DNA of 64,000 nucleotides from Sphingomonas natans (GCF_030546695.1 NZ_JAUOTP010000001.1:620001-684000); one strand, 5' to 3'; shown: positions 1 through 8,916, numbered from the stretch's first letter. Notes: generated from the letters alone by a model not told the origin. A program made the numbers and translations.

Positions 1-186
1 GCGACCGGCGCCTGCCCGCTGTTCCGCCTGATCGACACGCCCGACGCCGCGCTCCTCTTCGATCGCCTCGCGCACGCCGGCATCCTCGTCCGCCCCTTCG
101 CCGATCGGCCCACCTGGCTCCGCTTCGGCCTCCCCGCCGACGATGCGGCCTTCGCCCGGCTCGATCGGGCGCTGGCGGATGGCTGA
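1..186 (+). CDS. cobD: Threonine-phosphate decarboxylase, C-terminal fragment (cut by window edge)
   Basis: Only the last 61 codons are present, read in frame 1 from the first base to TGA at 184-186. The fragment has the C-terminal pattern of class I/II PLP aminotransferase-fold enzymes of this family: a GILVRPF segment followed by LRFGLP and a short final helix. The family (CobC in Pseudomonas naming, CobD in Salmonella naming) makes the aminopropanol-phosphate arm of cobalamin. The assignment rests on this signature and on the next two genes, cbiB and cobQ, with which it is translationally coupled: its stop overlaps the cbiB start by 8 bases. The PLP lysine lies outside the window. Confidence 0.8.
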   Translation, partial: ATGACPLFRLIDTPDAALLFDRLAHAGILVRPFADRPTWLRFGLPADDAAFARLDRALADG

Positions 187-1117
187 TCCGATCGCGCTGA
201 CCGCGCTCGCGCTCGATGCGACGATCGGCTGGCCGAACGCGCTCTATGTGCGCATCGGCCACCCGGTCGGCGCCTTCGCGCGCCTGATCGACAAGGCCGA
301 ATGGCGCTGGAATCGCGCGACGACGCCCGCCGCCACGCGCCGCGCCTCCGGAATCCTCCTGTTGCTCATTCTCGTCGCGCTTGCCGCCGCCGGCGGCTGG
401 GCGATCGAGCGCGTCGCACACGCGTTCGTCGGCCGTTGGGCGTGGATCGTCATCGCCATCGCCGCTTGGCCCGGCCTCGCGCAGCGCAGCCTGTTCGATC
501 ATGTCCGCGCCGTCGCCCGCCCGCTCGCGAGCGGCGATCTCGTCGAAGCCCGGCGCAAGCTCGCCCGCATCGTCGGCCGCGACACCGAAACGCTCGACGA
601 AGCCGGCATCGCCCGCGCCGCAATCGAAAGCCTCGCCGAAAGCGTCTGCGACGGCGTCATCGCCCCGCTTTTCTGGCTACTCCTGCTCGGCCTGCCCGGC
701 CTGTGGGCGTTCAAGGCGATCAGCACCGCGGACAGCCTGATCGGCCACAAGGAAATGCGCTGGCGCGCCTTCGGCTGGGCGGCCGCGCGCACCGACGATC
801 TCGCCAACTGGATCCCCGCGCGCCTCTCTGGCCTGCTCCTGTGCCTCGCCGCCCCCGGCGGCTGGCGGACGATGGCGCGCGATCATGCCGCCCACGCCTC
901 GCCCAATGGCGGCTGGCCGGAGTCGGCGATGGCCGGCGCGCTCGGCATCGCGCTCGGCGGCGGCGCCACTTATGACGGCGTCATGCACCCCAAGCCCTGG
1001 ATCAACGCAGAGGGGCGCACCGCCAGCTCGCCCGATCTCGCCAACGCATTGCGGATCTACGTCCGCGCCTGCGCGCTCGCTTGGGTAATCGTGGGAGGCT
1101 TCGCATGGGCGCTCTGA
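179..1117 (+). CDS. cbiB: Adenosylcobinamide-phosphate synthase CbiB
   Basis: A 312-aa integral membrane protein that attaches the aminopropanol (phosphate) arm to adenosylcobyric acid. The start ATG at 179 lies inside the end of cobD (ATGGCTGA overlap) and gives the family-like N-terminus [19 protein letters not shown]; the reading frame is open further upstream, but that would only lengthen the overlap. Hydrophobic segments lie near residues 1-20, 60-80 and 85-110, with others around 165-185 and at the C-terminus. The family signatures [13 protein letters not shown] and [13 protein letters not shown] are present. It is placed between cobD and cobQ, as is common in alphaproteobacterial cob operons. 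Confidence 0.95.
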   Translation: MADPIALTALALDATIGWPNALYVRIGHPVGAFARLIDKAEWRWNRATTPAATRRASGILLLLILVALAAAGGWAIERVAHAFVGRWAWIVIAIAAWPGLAQRSLFDHVRAVARPLASGDLVEARRKLARIVGRDTETLDEAGIARAAIESLAESVCDGVIAPLFWLLLLGLPGLWAFKAISTADSLIGHKEMRWRAFGWAAARTDDLANWIPARLSGLLLCLAAPGGWRTMARDHAAHASPNGGWPESAMAGALGIALGGGATYDGVMHPKPWINAEGRTASSPDLANALRIYVRACALAWVIVGGFAWAL

Positions 1118-2556
1118 TGCTCCAGGGCACCGGCTCGGACGTCGGCAAATCGGTGCTCGTCGCAGCCCTCTGCCGCGCCCTCGCCAATCGCGGCCTGTCG
1201 GTGCGCCCGTTCAAGCCGCAGAATATGAGCAACAATGCCGCCGTCACTGCGGATGGCGGCGAGATCGGGCGCGCGCAAGCGACGCAGGCCATGGCCTGCC
1301 GCGTGCCGCCCTCGGTCGACATGAACCCGGTCCTGCTCAAGCCCGAGGGCGACCGCACCTCGCAGATCATCGTCCGCGGCAGGGTGCGCGGCAAGCTGGA
1401 GGCGGGGCGCTGGCGCGAGGGCCGGATCGGTCTGCTCGACGAGGTGCTCGAAAGCTATCGCACGCTCCGCGCCCAGTGCGACATCGTCGTTGTCGAGGGC
1501 GCGGGCTCGCCCGCCGAGATCAACCTGCGCGCGGGCGACATCGCCAATATGGGCTTCGCGCGCGCCGCTGGCGTGCCCGTCATCCTCGTCGGCGATATCG
1601 ATCGCGGCGGCGTCATCGCCTCCTTGGTCGGCACGAATACCGTGATCGATCCCGAGGATGTGGCGATGATCCGCGGCTTCCTCGTCAACAAATTCCGCGG
1701 AGACCCGGCCCTGTTCGCGGGCGGCATGATCGCGATCGAGGAGCGCACCGGCTGGCCGGGCTTCGGCCTGATCCCGTGGCTAGCCCCCGCCTTTCGCTTG
1801 CCGAGCGAGGACGCCGTCATCCTCGAACGCGCCCGCCCCGCCGGCGAGCGTCGCCTCGTGATCGCGTGCCCGATCACGCCGCGCATCGCCAATTTCGACG
1901 ATCTCGATCCGCTGCGGCTCGAACCCGGAATCGACGTCGTCATGGTCCCACCCGGCCAGCCCATCCCCGACGCCGCCCTGATCATCCTCGCCGGATCGAA
2001 GGCAACGACTGCCGACCTGCTGTTCCTGCGCGATCAGCAATGGGACGTCGATATCATCGCGCATCACCGCAAGGGCCGGCCGGTTCTCGGCCTGTGCGGC
2101 GGCTATCAGATGCTCGGCCGCTCGGTCGCCGATCCGGACGGGGTCGAAGGTCCCCCACGCGAGGTGCCCGGTCTCGGCCTGCTCGACGTCACGACGATCC
2201 TGACCGGCGACAAGACCGTCCGCCAAGTCTCGGGCGAGGCGCTGAGCGCGCCCTTCACTGGCTATGAGATCCACCTCGGCGAAACCGAAGGCCCCGATCG
2301 CCAGCGCCCGCTCTGCACGCTGGACGGCCGCCCCGAGGGCGCCACCAGCGCAGACGGCCTCGTCGCGGGCAGCTATGTCCACGGCCTGCTCGGTCTCGCC
2401 GCGCAGCGCCGCGCCTGGCTTGCCCGCATCGGTATCGACAGCACCGGCCCCGATCATCACGCCGATATCGATGCCGCGCTCGATGAACTGGCCGCCGCAT
2501 TTGAGCAGCATGTCGATGTCGACGCCTTGATCGCGCTCGCTCAGACCGCCCAGTAA
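1105..2556 (+). CDS. cobQ: Cobyric acid synthase CobQ
   Basis: A 483-aa glutamine-dependent amidase that converts adenosylcobyrinic acid a,c-diamide to adenosylcobyric acid. The N-terminal synthetase domain opens with the P-loop-like GTGSDVGKS and then [10 protein letters not shown]. The C-terminal class I glutamine amidotransferase domain has the nucleophile loop [11 protein letters not shown] (Cys331) and a late SYVHGL histidine motif. I chose ATG 1105 because GGGAGG lies just upstream and the protein then begins [12 protein letters not shown]; the frame is open to a TTG at 1081. It overlaps cbiB by 13 bases. Its 3' end overlaps the convergent cobS 3' end by 16 bases. Confidence 0.96.
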   Translation: MGALMLQGTGSDVGKSVLVAALCRALANRGLSVRPFKPQNMSNNAAVTADGGEIGRAQATQAMACRVPPSVDMNPVLLKPEGDRTSQIIVRGRVRGKLEAGRWREGRIGLLDEVLESYRTLRAQCDIVVVEGAGSPAEINLRAGDIANMGFARAAGVPVILVGDIDRGGVIASLVGTNTVIDPEDVAMIRGFLVNKFRGDPALFAGGMIAIEERTGWPGFGLIPWLAPAFRLPSEDAVILERARPAGERRLVIACPITPRIANFDDLDPLRLEPGIDVVMVPPGQPIPDAALIILAGSKATTADLLFLRDQQWDVDIIAHHRKGRPVLGLCGGYQMLGRSVADPDGVEGPPREVPGLGLLDVTTILTGDKTVRQVSGEALSAPFTGYEIHLGETEGPDRQRPLCTLDGRPEGATSADGLVAGSYVHGLLGLAAQRRAWLARIGIDSTGPDHHADIDAALDELAAAFEQHVDVDALIALAQTAQ

Positions 2557-3254
2557 ACCGCACAGGCGAGGCACAGCCCCGTCTCGACCAGCTCGATACC
2601 CGCCCCATGCACGTCGCCGGTGACGCCGCCCACCTTCGCCTTCGCCCACCAGGCGAAGCCCGCGATCAGCAAAGGCGCCATCACCAGCCACGGCAGCAAC
2701 ACGCAGCCGCCCGCCAGGATCAGCAGCCACCCCATCCCGTCGCGCGTCCGCGCCGCGCTGGCGATCGCCGCACCCAGCCCTTCCGGCTTCAACGGCACCA
2801 GCCACCCCGCCCACAGCAAGGGCCCGATCCGCGCCGCCGCCGGGATCGCCACCAGCGCGCGCCAGTCGCCCGCGATCAGGTGCAGCAGCACGAACTTCGC
2901 GAGCAATTGCAAGCCGATCGCGACGACCGCGAAGCTCCCGGCGTGCGGATCGCTCATCACCGCCAGCAGCCGCTCGCGCCGTCCGTGCGCCGCACCCAGC
3001 CCGTCCGCCACATCGCCCAGCCCATCCAGATGCAGCGCCCCGGTGACCGCCACCCACGCAACAAGACCGCCCAGCGCGCCGACCCACGGATCGACAAGCG
3101 ACCCCGTCCACGCAACCGCCGCAACCATCACGCCGATCAGCAGCCCGACGAGCGGGTAGAGCCGGATCGCCGCCGCAAAATCCCCGTCTTGTGTCGCGAT
3201 GCGCGGCACGGGCAGCCGCGTCAGAAAACCGATCGCGACGATCAGTCGCCGCAA
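2541..3254 (-). CDS. cobS: Adenosylcobinamide-GDP ribazoletransferase CobS
   Basis: A polytopic membrane protein of 237 aa that joins alpha-ribazole (phosphate) to adenosylcobinamide-GDP, the last ring-assembly step. The family core is visible as [32 protein letters not shown], with the acidic DGLGDVADG motif, followed by several hydrophobic helices. The best start is TTG at 3254, which gives [17 protein letters not shown], matching the usual N-terminus of the family; no ATG or GTG fits. It overlaps the end of cobC by 13 bases, so the two are coupled. It is the last gene of the riboswitch-led operon. Confidence 0.9.
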   Translation of the reverse strand: MRRLIVAIGFLTRLPVPRIATQDGDFAAAIRLYPLVGLLIGVMVAAVAWTGSLVDPWVGALGGLVAWVAVTGALHLDGLGDVADGLGAAHGRRERLLAVMSDPHAGSFAVVAIGLQLLAKFVLLHLIAGDWRALVAIPAAARIGPLLWAGWLVPLKPEGLGAAIASAARTRDGMGWLLILAGGCVLLPWLVMAPLLIAGFAWWAKAKVGGVTGDVHGAGIELVETGLCLACAVYWAV

Positions 3255-3793
3255 GGCCAGAGCCCCGCAATCTGCGCGCCGCCCTCCCAGCGGTGGAAGC
3301 CCAGCATCACGCCGTAAGGCAGATCGAACTGCCAGATCGCCTTCATGTCGAACCCGCACAGGATATGCAGCGCCGCGCGCATCGACCCGCCATGCGTCAC
3401 GACCAGAGCCGGCTCCTCGGGCAGCGCATCGATCGCCTCGCTTACCCTCCCCACCAGCGTCGACCAGCGCTCCCCCCCGGGAGGCGGAAAGCCATCGGGA
3501 TCGTCCCAGAACCGCCCCAGCGTCTCGGCATCGATCTCGGCGGCGGCGAGCCCATCCCACGCGCCGAAATCGAGTTCGCGCCAGCGCGGATCGATCCGCG
3601 GCACGCCAATCGCCTCGGCGCATTGCCGCGCGCGGCGCAGGTCGGACGAGATCAATCGCACCGGCCCCAGCTCGCGCCCCTGATCGCGGCAGGCGGCGAT
3701 CCCCGCCGCGGTCGCGTCGCAATCCGTCCGCCCCAGCATCAGCCCCGCGAGGATCGGCTCGCCATGGCGCATCAGATAGAGCGGCGCGCTCAT
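3242..3793 (-). CDS. cobC: Histidine phosphatase family protein, probable alpha-ribazole phosphatase CobC
   Basis: A 183-aa histidine (phosphoglycerate mutase-like) phosphatase. The catalytic RHGEP motif is at residues 9-13 and the second histidine is in VVTHGG near residue 134. RELDFGAWDG is the usual third conserved block. In cobalamin synthesis this family dephosphorylates alpha-ribazole-phosphate or the final cobalamin-phosphate. Its location between cobT and cobS, with ATGA overlap to cobT and 13-base overlap to cobS, makes the cobalamin role much more likely than a general phosphatase. Confidence 0.85.
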   Translation of the reverse strand: MSAPLYLMRHGEPILAGLMLGRTDCDATAAGIAACRDQGRELGPVRLISSDLRRARQCAEAIGVPRIDPRWRELDFGAWDGLAAAEIDAETLGRFWDDPDGFPPPGGERWSTLVGRVSEAIDALPEEPALVVTHGGSMRAALHILCGFDMKAIWQFDLPYGVMLGFHRWEGGAQIAGLWPCGD

Positions 3794-4800
3794 CCGGCCG
3801 AGACCCCCGCCTCGGCGAAGGTCGCCATGCCGTCATGTGCGGCCAGCGCGGCGCGGATCACGCCTACCGCCACTGCCGCCCCGCTCCCCTCGCCCAGCCG
3901 CATGCCGAGGGACAGCAAGGGCTCGAGTCCGAGCTTATCGAGCAACCGGCGATGGCCCGGCTCGACCGAGCAATGGCCCGCGATCAGATGATCGACGATA
4001 GTGGGGTAGAAAGCGGCGAGCGGCGCGACGGCGGAGGTGCAGATGAACCCGTCGAGCACGATCGGCACGCGCGCGTGCCGCGCGGCCAGCACCGCCCCCG
4101 CAATCGCCACGATCTCGCGCCCGCCCAGCCGGCGCAAAATTTCAAACGGCGAGGTCAGCGCGCCGGCATGCGTCGCGAGCCCCGCTTCGACGGTCGCCAC
4201 CTTGCGTGCGATGCCCGCCGGATCGACACCGGTTCCCGGTCCCACCCAGTCAACCGCCTCGCCTCCGAAACTGGCGGCGGCGAGCGCGGCGGCGGCGGTG
4301 GAATTGCCGATTCCCATCTCGCCGAGCACCAGCAGATCGGCATCGCCGATCGCAGCCGCGCCCGCATTCAGCGCCGCGAGACACTCGCCTTCGTCCATCG
4401 CCGGGCGGAGCGTGAAATCGGCGGTCGGCCGGTCGAGTTCGAGCGGAACGACCGCGAGCGAAAGGCCAGCCGCACCCGCCAGCGCGTTGATCGCCGCACC
4501 GCCAGCCGAGAAGTTCGCAACCATCTGCGCGGTCACCGCTGCCGGGAACGCGCTCACGCCGCGCGCGACCACGCCGTGATTGCCCGCGAAGACGATCGCC
4601 CGGCCGCGCTCGATCGCCGGACGCATCGTTCCCTGCCAACCCGCAAGGAAGATCGCGATCTCTTCCAGCCGACCGAGCGAACCGGGCGGCTTGGTCAGCT
4701 GGCCCTGCCGCTCGCGCGCCGCATTGCGCGCTGCCTCGTCCGACGCGGACAGATCGCCCAGCGCGGCCTCGAAATCGGCGACGGAGCGGAACATCGTCAT
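3790..4800 (-). CDS. cobT: Nicotinate-nucleotide-dimethylbenzimidazole phosphoribosyltransferase CobT
   Basis: A 336-aa enzyme that activates the lower-ligand base (5,6-dimethylbenzimidazole) to alpha-ribazole-phosphate. Recognised by GQLTKPPGSLGRLEEIA near the N-terminus, FAGNHGV, EMGIGNSTAAAAL, and the C-terminal MRLGEGSGAA motif that carries the catalytic glutamate. ATG 4800 overlaps the stop of the DUF1636 gene (ATGA at 4797-4800); a second ATG two codons in, at 4794, is also possible. Length is normal for the family. Confidence 0.95.
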   Translation of the reverse strand: MTMFRSVADFEAALGDLSASDEAARNAARERQGQLTKPPGSLGRLEEIAIFLAGWQGTMRPAIERGRAIVFAGNHGVVARGVSAFPAAVTAQMVANFSAGGAAINALAGAAGLSLAVVPLELDRPTADFTLRPAMDEGECLAALNAGAAAIGDADLLVLGEMGIGNSTAAAALAAASFGGEAVDWVGPGTGVDPAGIARKVATVEAGLATHAGALTSPFEILRRLGGREIVAIAGAVLAARHARVPIVLDGFICTSAVAPLAAFYPTIVDHLIAGHCSVEPGHRRLLDKLGLEPLLSLGMRLGEGSGAAVAVGVIRAALAAHDGMATFAEAGVSAG

Positions 4801-5180
4801 TCGGCGACGAAGCCCGCGGGCGGCACCCGAACGAGGAAATGCCCCTTCACGCCTTCGGGCCATTCACGATACGGCACCCTGCCCGCGTCACTCTCCGCAT
4901 AAGCCGCCGCATAATCGAGGATCGCCTGCGCCGCCGCATCGTCGGGCGCGAACCGGCCGAGCACATAGCCGATCTTGCCCGGCGCGCGCAGATGGACCGT
5001 GCAGCTGTCGGCGCAGGCGAACAGGCAGGGCATCTCCTCGATCGCGATGCCGGCATAAGCAAGCGTCGTGGCCTGCGCCCGCCGGAGCGCGGAGACCAGC
5101 ACCGCGCCGGCCGGGGCCCCGTCGCGCTTGCACGTATTGCAGGCGACGAGGGACGGACCGTCCGCTGCCGGTTTCAACAT
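4797..5180 (-). CDS. DUF1636 family cysteine-rich (thioredoxin-like ferredoxin) protein
   Basis: A 127-aa protein with a cysteine pattern typical of DUF1636: CNTCKRD near the N-terminus, then MPCLFACADSC about 45 residues later. In thioredoxin-like [2Fe-2S] ferredoxins such cysteines bind a cluster, but cluster binding here is an inference. Genes of this family often sit in cobalamin operons of alphaproteobacteria and their function is not established. It follows the membrane-protein gene by 22 bases and overlaps cobT by four. ATG 5180 is the first good start after the membrane gene. Confidence 0.8.
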   Translation of the reverse strand: MLKPAADGPSLVACNTCKRDGAPAGAVLVSALRRAQATTLAYAGIAIEEMPCLFACADSCTVHLRAPGKIGYVLGRFAPDDAAAQAILDYAAAYAESDAGRVPYREWPEGVKGHFLVRVPPAGFVAE

Positions 5181-5202
5181 GACCGAGCCCCGAGCGTCAC
5201 GC

Positions 5203-5742
5203 TCAGGCGGCGGCCAGCCGTCCGCGCGCGGCGGCCGGCACACCGATCGCCACGAGCCCCCGATAGAGCAGCAGCAAAGCCAGCAGGATCGCGCCGTCGC
5301 GCACGAACCCTTGCGCAAAGTAGGTCGGCGAGAGCGCGATGCCGATACCGCCCAGCACCAGCGACCAGAGCACCAGCATCCCCTTGTAGCCCGCGACCGC
5401 GCCGAGATAGGCGGCGCCCAGCTGCAACGCCGATCCGCCCCGCGCCCGGCGCTCGGCCCAGCGCGCCGCGAGCAGCGAGACGATCGCCGCCGTGCCGATC
5501 GCCCCGCCCCACATCAGCGTCTTCGAGCTGTGCGAATAATGGTGGATGCCGAAGCCCACGGCTTGCGAAGCGAACCACGCCACTGCCATCAGCAGCAGGC
5601 CGTCGCGCCGGCCCATCCGCGTCGCCGCCAGCGCGGCCAACGCCGCGAACGGCGTCGCACAAGCGAGCGCCCAGCTGCCGGCCACGCTCGCCGCCGAAAG
5701 CAACAGGATCCACAGCAGCGAGCCGTCACGCGTTCCGATCAT
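5203..5742 (-). CDS. Membrane protein of unknown function in the cobalamin operon
   Basis: A 179-aa protein with about five hydrophobic helices (near residues 9-30, 47-68, 77-95, 105-128 and 145-165) and little soluble sequence. A histidine-rich spot (GIHHYSHS) follows the second helix. I do not recognise a named family. ATG 5742 has GGGAGA seven bases upstream; an in-frame ATG at 5769 overlaps the btuB stop (TGATG) and would add nine residues. Position between the outer-membrane corrinoid receptor and the corrinoid assembly genes suggests a role in corrinoid or cobalt passage through the inner membrane, but nothing in the sequence proves this. Confidence 0.75.
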   Translation of the reverse strand: MIGTRDGSLLWILLLSAASVAGSWALACATPFAALAALAATRMGRRDGLLLMAVAWFASQAVGFGIHHYSHSSKTLMWGGAIGTAAIVSLLAARWAERRARGGSALQLGAAYLGAVAGYKGMLVLWSLVLGGIGIALSPTYFAQGFVRDGAILLALLLLYRGLVAIGVPAAARGRLAAA

Positions 5743-5768
5743 CGTCGATCTCCCATGGTAGCTGTGCA

Positions 5769-7757
5769 TCAGAAGCGGCCCCGGAAGCCGGCATAATAGC
5801 TGCGGCCCAATGTGCCATAGCGCGCCACCGTCGCATACGTCTCGTCGAACAGGTTCTCGACGCGCGCGAACAGCGCGACCTGCTTCGTTAGCGGCACTTC
5901 GCCGCGCAGATCGACGAGCGTATAGGGCGCGAGCCGCGTCGTATGCGTCGCATTGTCGAAGCTCTCGCCCGCCCAGCGGACCGCGACGCCGAGCGACGCG
6001 CCTTCGGGAATTGCATAGGTGACCGATCCGTTCGCGGTGTGACGCGGCCGGCGCGCGAGCTGATAGCCATAGGTCGCGACACCCGGCGAGCGATCCTCGG
6101 ACGCCGTCCAGGTAAAATTGCCGTCGAGCGACAGGCGGGCGATCGGCTTCACCGCCGCGCTCGCCTCGATGCCCCGCGCGAAGGCGCGCGAGACGTTCTG
6201 ATAATAGCCGAAGCGGCGCAGGGTCGTGCTGCCCGGCACGAAGCAGAGCGGCGACGTCGATGCCGTGGTGCAGCCCGTATAGATGATCAGGTCGCGCGAG
6301 CGGCGCTCGAAATAGGTCGCGCCGAAGCTGACCTTGCCGTCCCACAGATGCTGCTCGGCCCCCGCATCCCAGCCCTTCGCCCGCTCGGGATTGAGCGCCG
6401 TATTCCCGTATTCCGAGAAGAGCTGATACAGCGTCGGCGCCTTGAAGCCCTCGGAATAGCTGGCGCGCAATACAGTGCCGGTCGAAAGCGCCCAGGCCGC
6501 ACCGCCCGAAAACAGCGTCTTGCTGCCATAGCGATTATGATCGTCGTGGCGGACGCCCCCGGTAAGCGTCAGGCCCTTGATCAGCTCGGCATTGACCTGT
6601 CCGTAGATGCCGGTCAGCTCGGCCTTGCCGCGCGCGGGCGCAGGGATCGGCGTCGCCAGCGCGGAGGGAGGCGAGACGCTGCGGAACGAGCTGCGCTCAT
6701 TCTCGATCCCGAACACCGCATCCACGCCCGACGTCACCGCGAGCGAGCCCTGATATTCGATGCGCTTGTTCTTGCCCGCCGCGTCGAACGTCTGTGCGCG
6801 GGGCAAGGTCGGGTTGTAATTGTCGCGATTTGTGTCGGTATAGCCGTAGGCGACGCGGTTGCGCAGCCGCCCGTCGAACAGATCGACGTTCAGGCCGGCA
6901 TAGCCGACGAACTCCTTGTTGAGGCTATATTCGAAGCTGTCGCCCGAGAAGCCGTCGATATCGACGCGCCCGTTCGAATAATAACCGCGCACGTCGGCGC
7001 TGACGCCGTCGGCGATCTCCAGCACCGCGCGCCCGGTGACGCTCTGGTTGGTATAGCCGTCACGCTCGCGGCCGCCGGCCGACGGCGCGATCGCCGAGAT
7101 GCCGTCGGTCGTGAAGGCCTGCGCGCCGATCCGCCACGCCAGCGGCCCGGTCAGCCCGCCGATGCCGGCGCGCCCGCTCGCGGTGCGGCGGCTGCCCGCT
7201 TCCGCATCGAAGCTGCCCTCGAGGCTCTTGGTCGGCAGCGGCGTGACGATATTGACGACGCCGCCGATCGCCTGGCTGCCCCAAAGCGTCGATTGCGGCC
7301 CGCGCAGCACCTCGATGCGTGCGGCGTCGCCCGTCAGCAGGTTCGCGAAATTATAGCCGCCGCCCGTGCTCGACGGATCGTTGAGCTTCACCCCGTCGAT
7401 GACGACGACGGTCTGGTCGCTCTCCGCGCCGCGGATGCGTAGCGATGTCGCGGTGCCGTAGCCGCCGTTGCGCGACAGGCTCACGCCCGGCGTGCGCAGC
7501 AGCAAGTCCGCCACCGAAAGGTCGCCGGCGCGATCGATATCGACCTTGTCGAGCACCGTGATCGAGGAGGCGATCCGATCGATCGAGACTGGCGAGCGCG
7601 TCGCGGTGACGACAATCGTCGACGGATCGGCGGAATCGCTGCCGGCCGTGGCCGGAACGGCAGCGGCATCCGGCTGCGGCGCCTCGGGCGCGAACTGCGC
7701 AAGGGCGGTGGCCGGCGCGAACAGAGCAAGGCCGGCGATCAGAACAGCATTCTTCAT
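5769..7757 (-). CDS. btuB: TonB-dependent vitamin B12 receptor BtuB
   Basis: A 662-aa outer-membrane receptor. Signal peptide at residues 1-21 ending TALA-Q; a TonB-box-like STIVVTATR around residue 50; plug domain with RIRGAESDQTVVVIDGVKLNDP and VLRGPQSTLWGSQAIGGVVNI; then a long beta-barrel ending in the terminal phenylalanine typical of outer-membrane proteins (YAGFRGRF). ATG 7757 has GGGGGA upstream. The cobalamin riboswitch upstream and the cob genes downstream identify the ligand as cobalamin or another corrinoid. Riboswitch control predicts repression when B12 is sufficient. Confidence 0.93.
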   Translation of the reverse strand: MKNAVLIAGLALFAPATALAQFAPEAPQPDAAAVPATAGSDSADPSTIVVTATRSPVSIDRIASSITVLDKVDIDRAGDLSVADLLLRTPGVSLSRNGGYGTATSLRIRGAESDQTVVVIDGVKLNDPSSTGGGYNFANLLTGDAARIEVLRGPQSTLWGSQAIGGVVNIVTPLPTKSLEGSFDAEAGSRRTASGRAGIGGLTGPLAWRIGAQAFTTDGISAIAPSAGGRERDGYTNQSVTGRAVLEIADGVSADVRGYYSNGRVDIDGFSGDSFEYSLNKEFVGYAGLNVDLFDGRLRNRVAYGYTDTNRDNYNPTLPRAQTFDAAGKNKRIEYQGSLAVTSGVDAVFGIENERSSFRSVSPPSALATPIPAPARGKAELTGIYGQVNAELIKGLTLTGGVRHDDHNRYGSKTLFSGGAAWALSTGTVLRASYSEGFKAPTLYQLFSEYGNTALNPERAKGWDAGAEQHLWDGKVSFGATYFERRSRDLIIYTGCTTASTSPLCFVPGSTTLRRFGYYQNVSRAFARGIEASAAVKPIARLSLDGNFTWTASEDRSPGVATYGYQLARRPRHTANGSVTYAIPEGASLGVAVRWAGESFDNATHTTRLAPYTLVDLRGEVPLTKQVALFARVENLFDETYATVARYGTLGRSYYAGFRGRF

Positions 7758-7873
7758 TATAGTCCCCCGTAACAACAAGCGACCCCGGCCCGCTTGTGCG
7801 AACCGGAGTGGTTGAAGTCGTCTCTCGGGTTTCCCCGTCCGTTCGGCGCACCCTGGCCGATCGAAGGACGACC

Positions 7874-8046
7874 GCGACGGGCAGGTCTCCTGGCTTGCGG
7901 GTCGCCGCCCTCCTTGCCGCCTTCTCAGGGTCGAAACCCCAATGGCATGTGGCAAGGTGACTCACCGCTCACAGTTGCAGGGGCAGCCGGGGTCTCGAAC
8001 CCCGTTCCCTATTAATCTCCCTCGCGGGAAAACCTGTCGCGAAACG
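7874..8046 (-). promoter_or_regulatory. Cobalamin (adenosylcobalamin-class) riboswitch
   Basis: On the minus strand this leader carries the canonical elements in order: a GGGAACGGGG / CCCCGGCTGCCCCTGCAACTGTGAGCGG-type core (split here; near 7960-8015), a variable arm containing GCCACATGCCA, and the 3' B12-box AGCCAGGAGACCTGCC at about 7880-7895. It ends about 115 bases before the btuB start and so should control the six-gene btuB-to-cobS operon. The ends are approximate because I placed them by eye. Confidence 0.93.
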
Positions 8047-8090
8047 GCCCTTAGGCGGGGAAAAGCGTGTCGGTCAACGGGGGTGCGCGA

Positions 8091-8225
8091 TCAGCAGATC
8101 ACGCGATCCCCGACGCGGCGGCATGCCTGGGGCTTCGTCCAGTCGGGCAGGACCAACGCCGCGACGCCGAGCGAGACGACCAGCAAGGCGACGGCGGACG
8201 TGCGGACGATATTGTTCGATTTCAT
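8091..8225 (-). CDS. Small predicted membrane or exported peptide, 44 aa, unknown
   Basis: A 44-codon frame from ATG 8225 to TGA 8091. Residues 8-27 form one hydrophobic helix preceded by an Arg (MKSNNIVRTSAVALLVVSL at the start). The tail holds DWTKPQACRRVGDRVIC with two cysteines. It sits 54 bases after eda, in the same direction, and just before the riboswitch. There is no convincing Shine-Dalgarno directly before the ATG, so it may not be translated. The architecture (one TM or signal anchor plus a short Cys tail) is coding-like, but I recognise no family. Confidence 0.4.
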   Translation of the reverse strand: MKSNNIVRTSAVALLVVSLGVAALVLPDWTKPQACRRVGDRVIC

Positions 8226-8279
8226 GGCGGCGCGTGTAGCGCCGCCCCTCTCAACGAGCCGTTACCGACCGCCCGGCCG

Positions 8280-8894
8280 TCAGACGGCGAGCTGGCTCGC
8301 CGCCTTGGCCGCCGCCGTAACCGCCGCATAATCCTCGATCTTGCGCGGCACGATCCAGCTGCCGCCGACGCACAGCACTTCGGGGATCGCCAGCCACGTC
8401 GGCGCGGTCGCCAGGCTCACGCCGCCCGTCGGGCAGAAGCGCGCCTGATAGAAAGGCGCCGCCAGCGCCTTCAGCGCGGGGATGCCGCCGGCGGCTTCGG
8501 CCGGGAAGAACTTGAAATGGCTGAGGCCCAGATCCAGCCCGAGCATGATGTCGGCGGCGTTGGCGGTGCCCGGCAGGAACGGCACGCCGCTCTCAATCGC
8601 GGCACGGCCGAGTTTCTCGGTCAGCCCCGGGCTGACGATGAACGTCGCACCCGCATCGATTGCGCTCTGGAGTTGCGTCTCGTTCGTCACGGTGCCCGCG
8701 CCGACGACCGCGCCCTCAACCTTCGCCATCTCGCGGATCACGTCGAGCGCCGCCGGGGTGCGCAGCGTCACCTCCAGCGCGCGGATGCCGCCCGCGACGA
8801 GCGCCTCGGCGATCGGCCGCGCCTGCGCGGCGTCGTCGATCACGAGCACCGGGATTACCGGCGCGAGGGTCATGATGCTGGCGATGTCGTTCAA
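8280..8894 (-). CDS. eda: 2-keto-3-deoxy-6-phosphogluconate aldolase (KDPG/KHG aldolase)
   Basis: A 204-aa class I aldolase that splits KDPG into pyruvate and glyceraldehyde-3-phosphate, the final step of uronate and Entner-Doudoroff catabolism. Motifs: PVLVIDDAAQARPIAEALVAGG, the glutamate-bearing ALEVTLRTP, GAGTV, and the Schiff-base lysine in HFKFFPAEAAGG, followed by FCPTGGV. TTG 8894 is preferred because GGAGG lies five bases upstream; ATG 8873 is the alternative. It is the last enzyme gene of the uxaC-kduI-kduD-kdgK-esterase-eda operon. Confidence 0.93.
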   Translation of the reverse strand: MNDIASIMTLAPVIPVLVIDDAAQARPIAEALVAGGIRALEVTLRTPAALDVIREMAKVEGAVVGAGTVTNETQLQSAIDAGATFIVSPGLTEKLGRAAIESGVPFLPGTANAADIMLGLDLGLSHFKFFPAEAAGGIPALKALAAPFYQARFCPTGGVSLATAPTWLAIPEVLCVGGSWIVPRKIEDYAAVTAAAKAASQLAV

Positions 8895-8916
8895 GCGTGC
8901 CTCCGCGAGTTGCAAT

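Noticed and set aside
1780-3270. Long minus-strand frame across cobQ and cobS
   Set aside because: The sequence is low-complexity Arg/Ala/Gly typical of shadow frames and conflicts with two well-supported genes.
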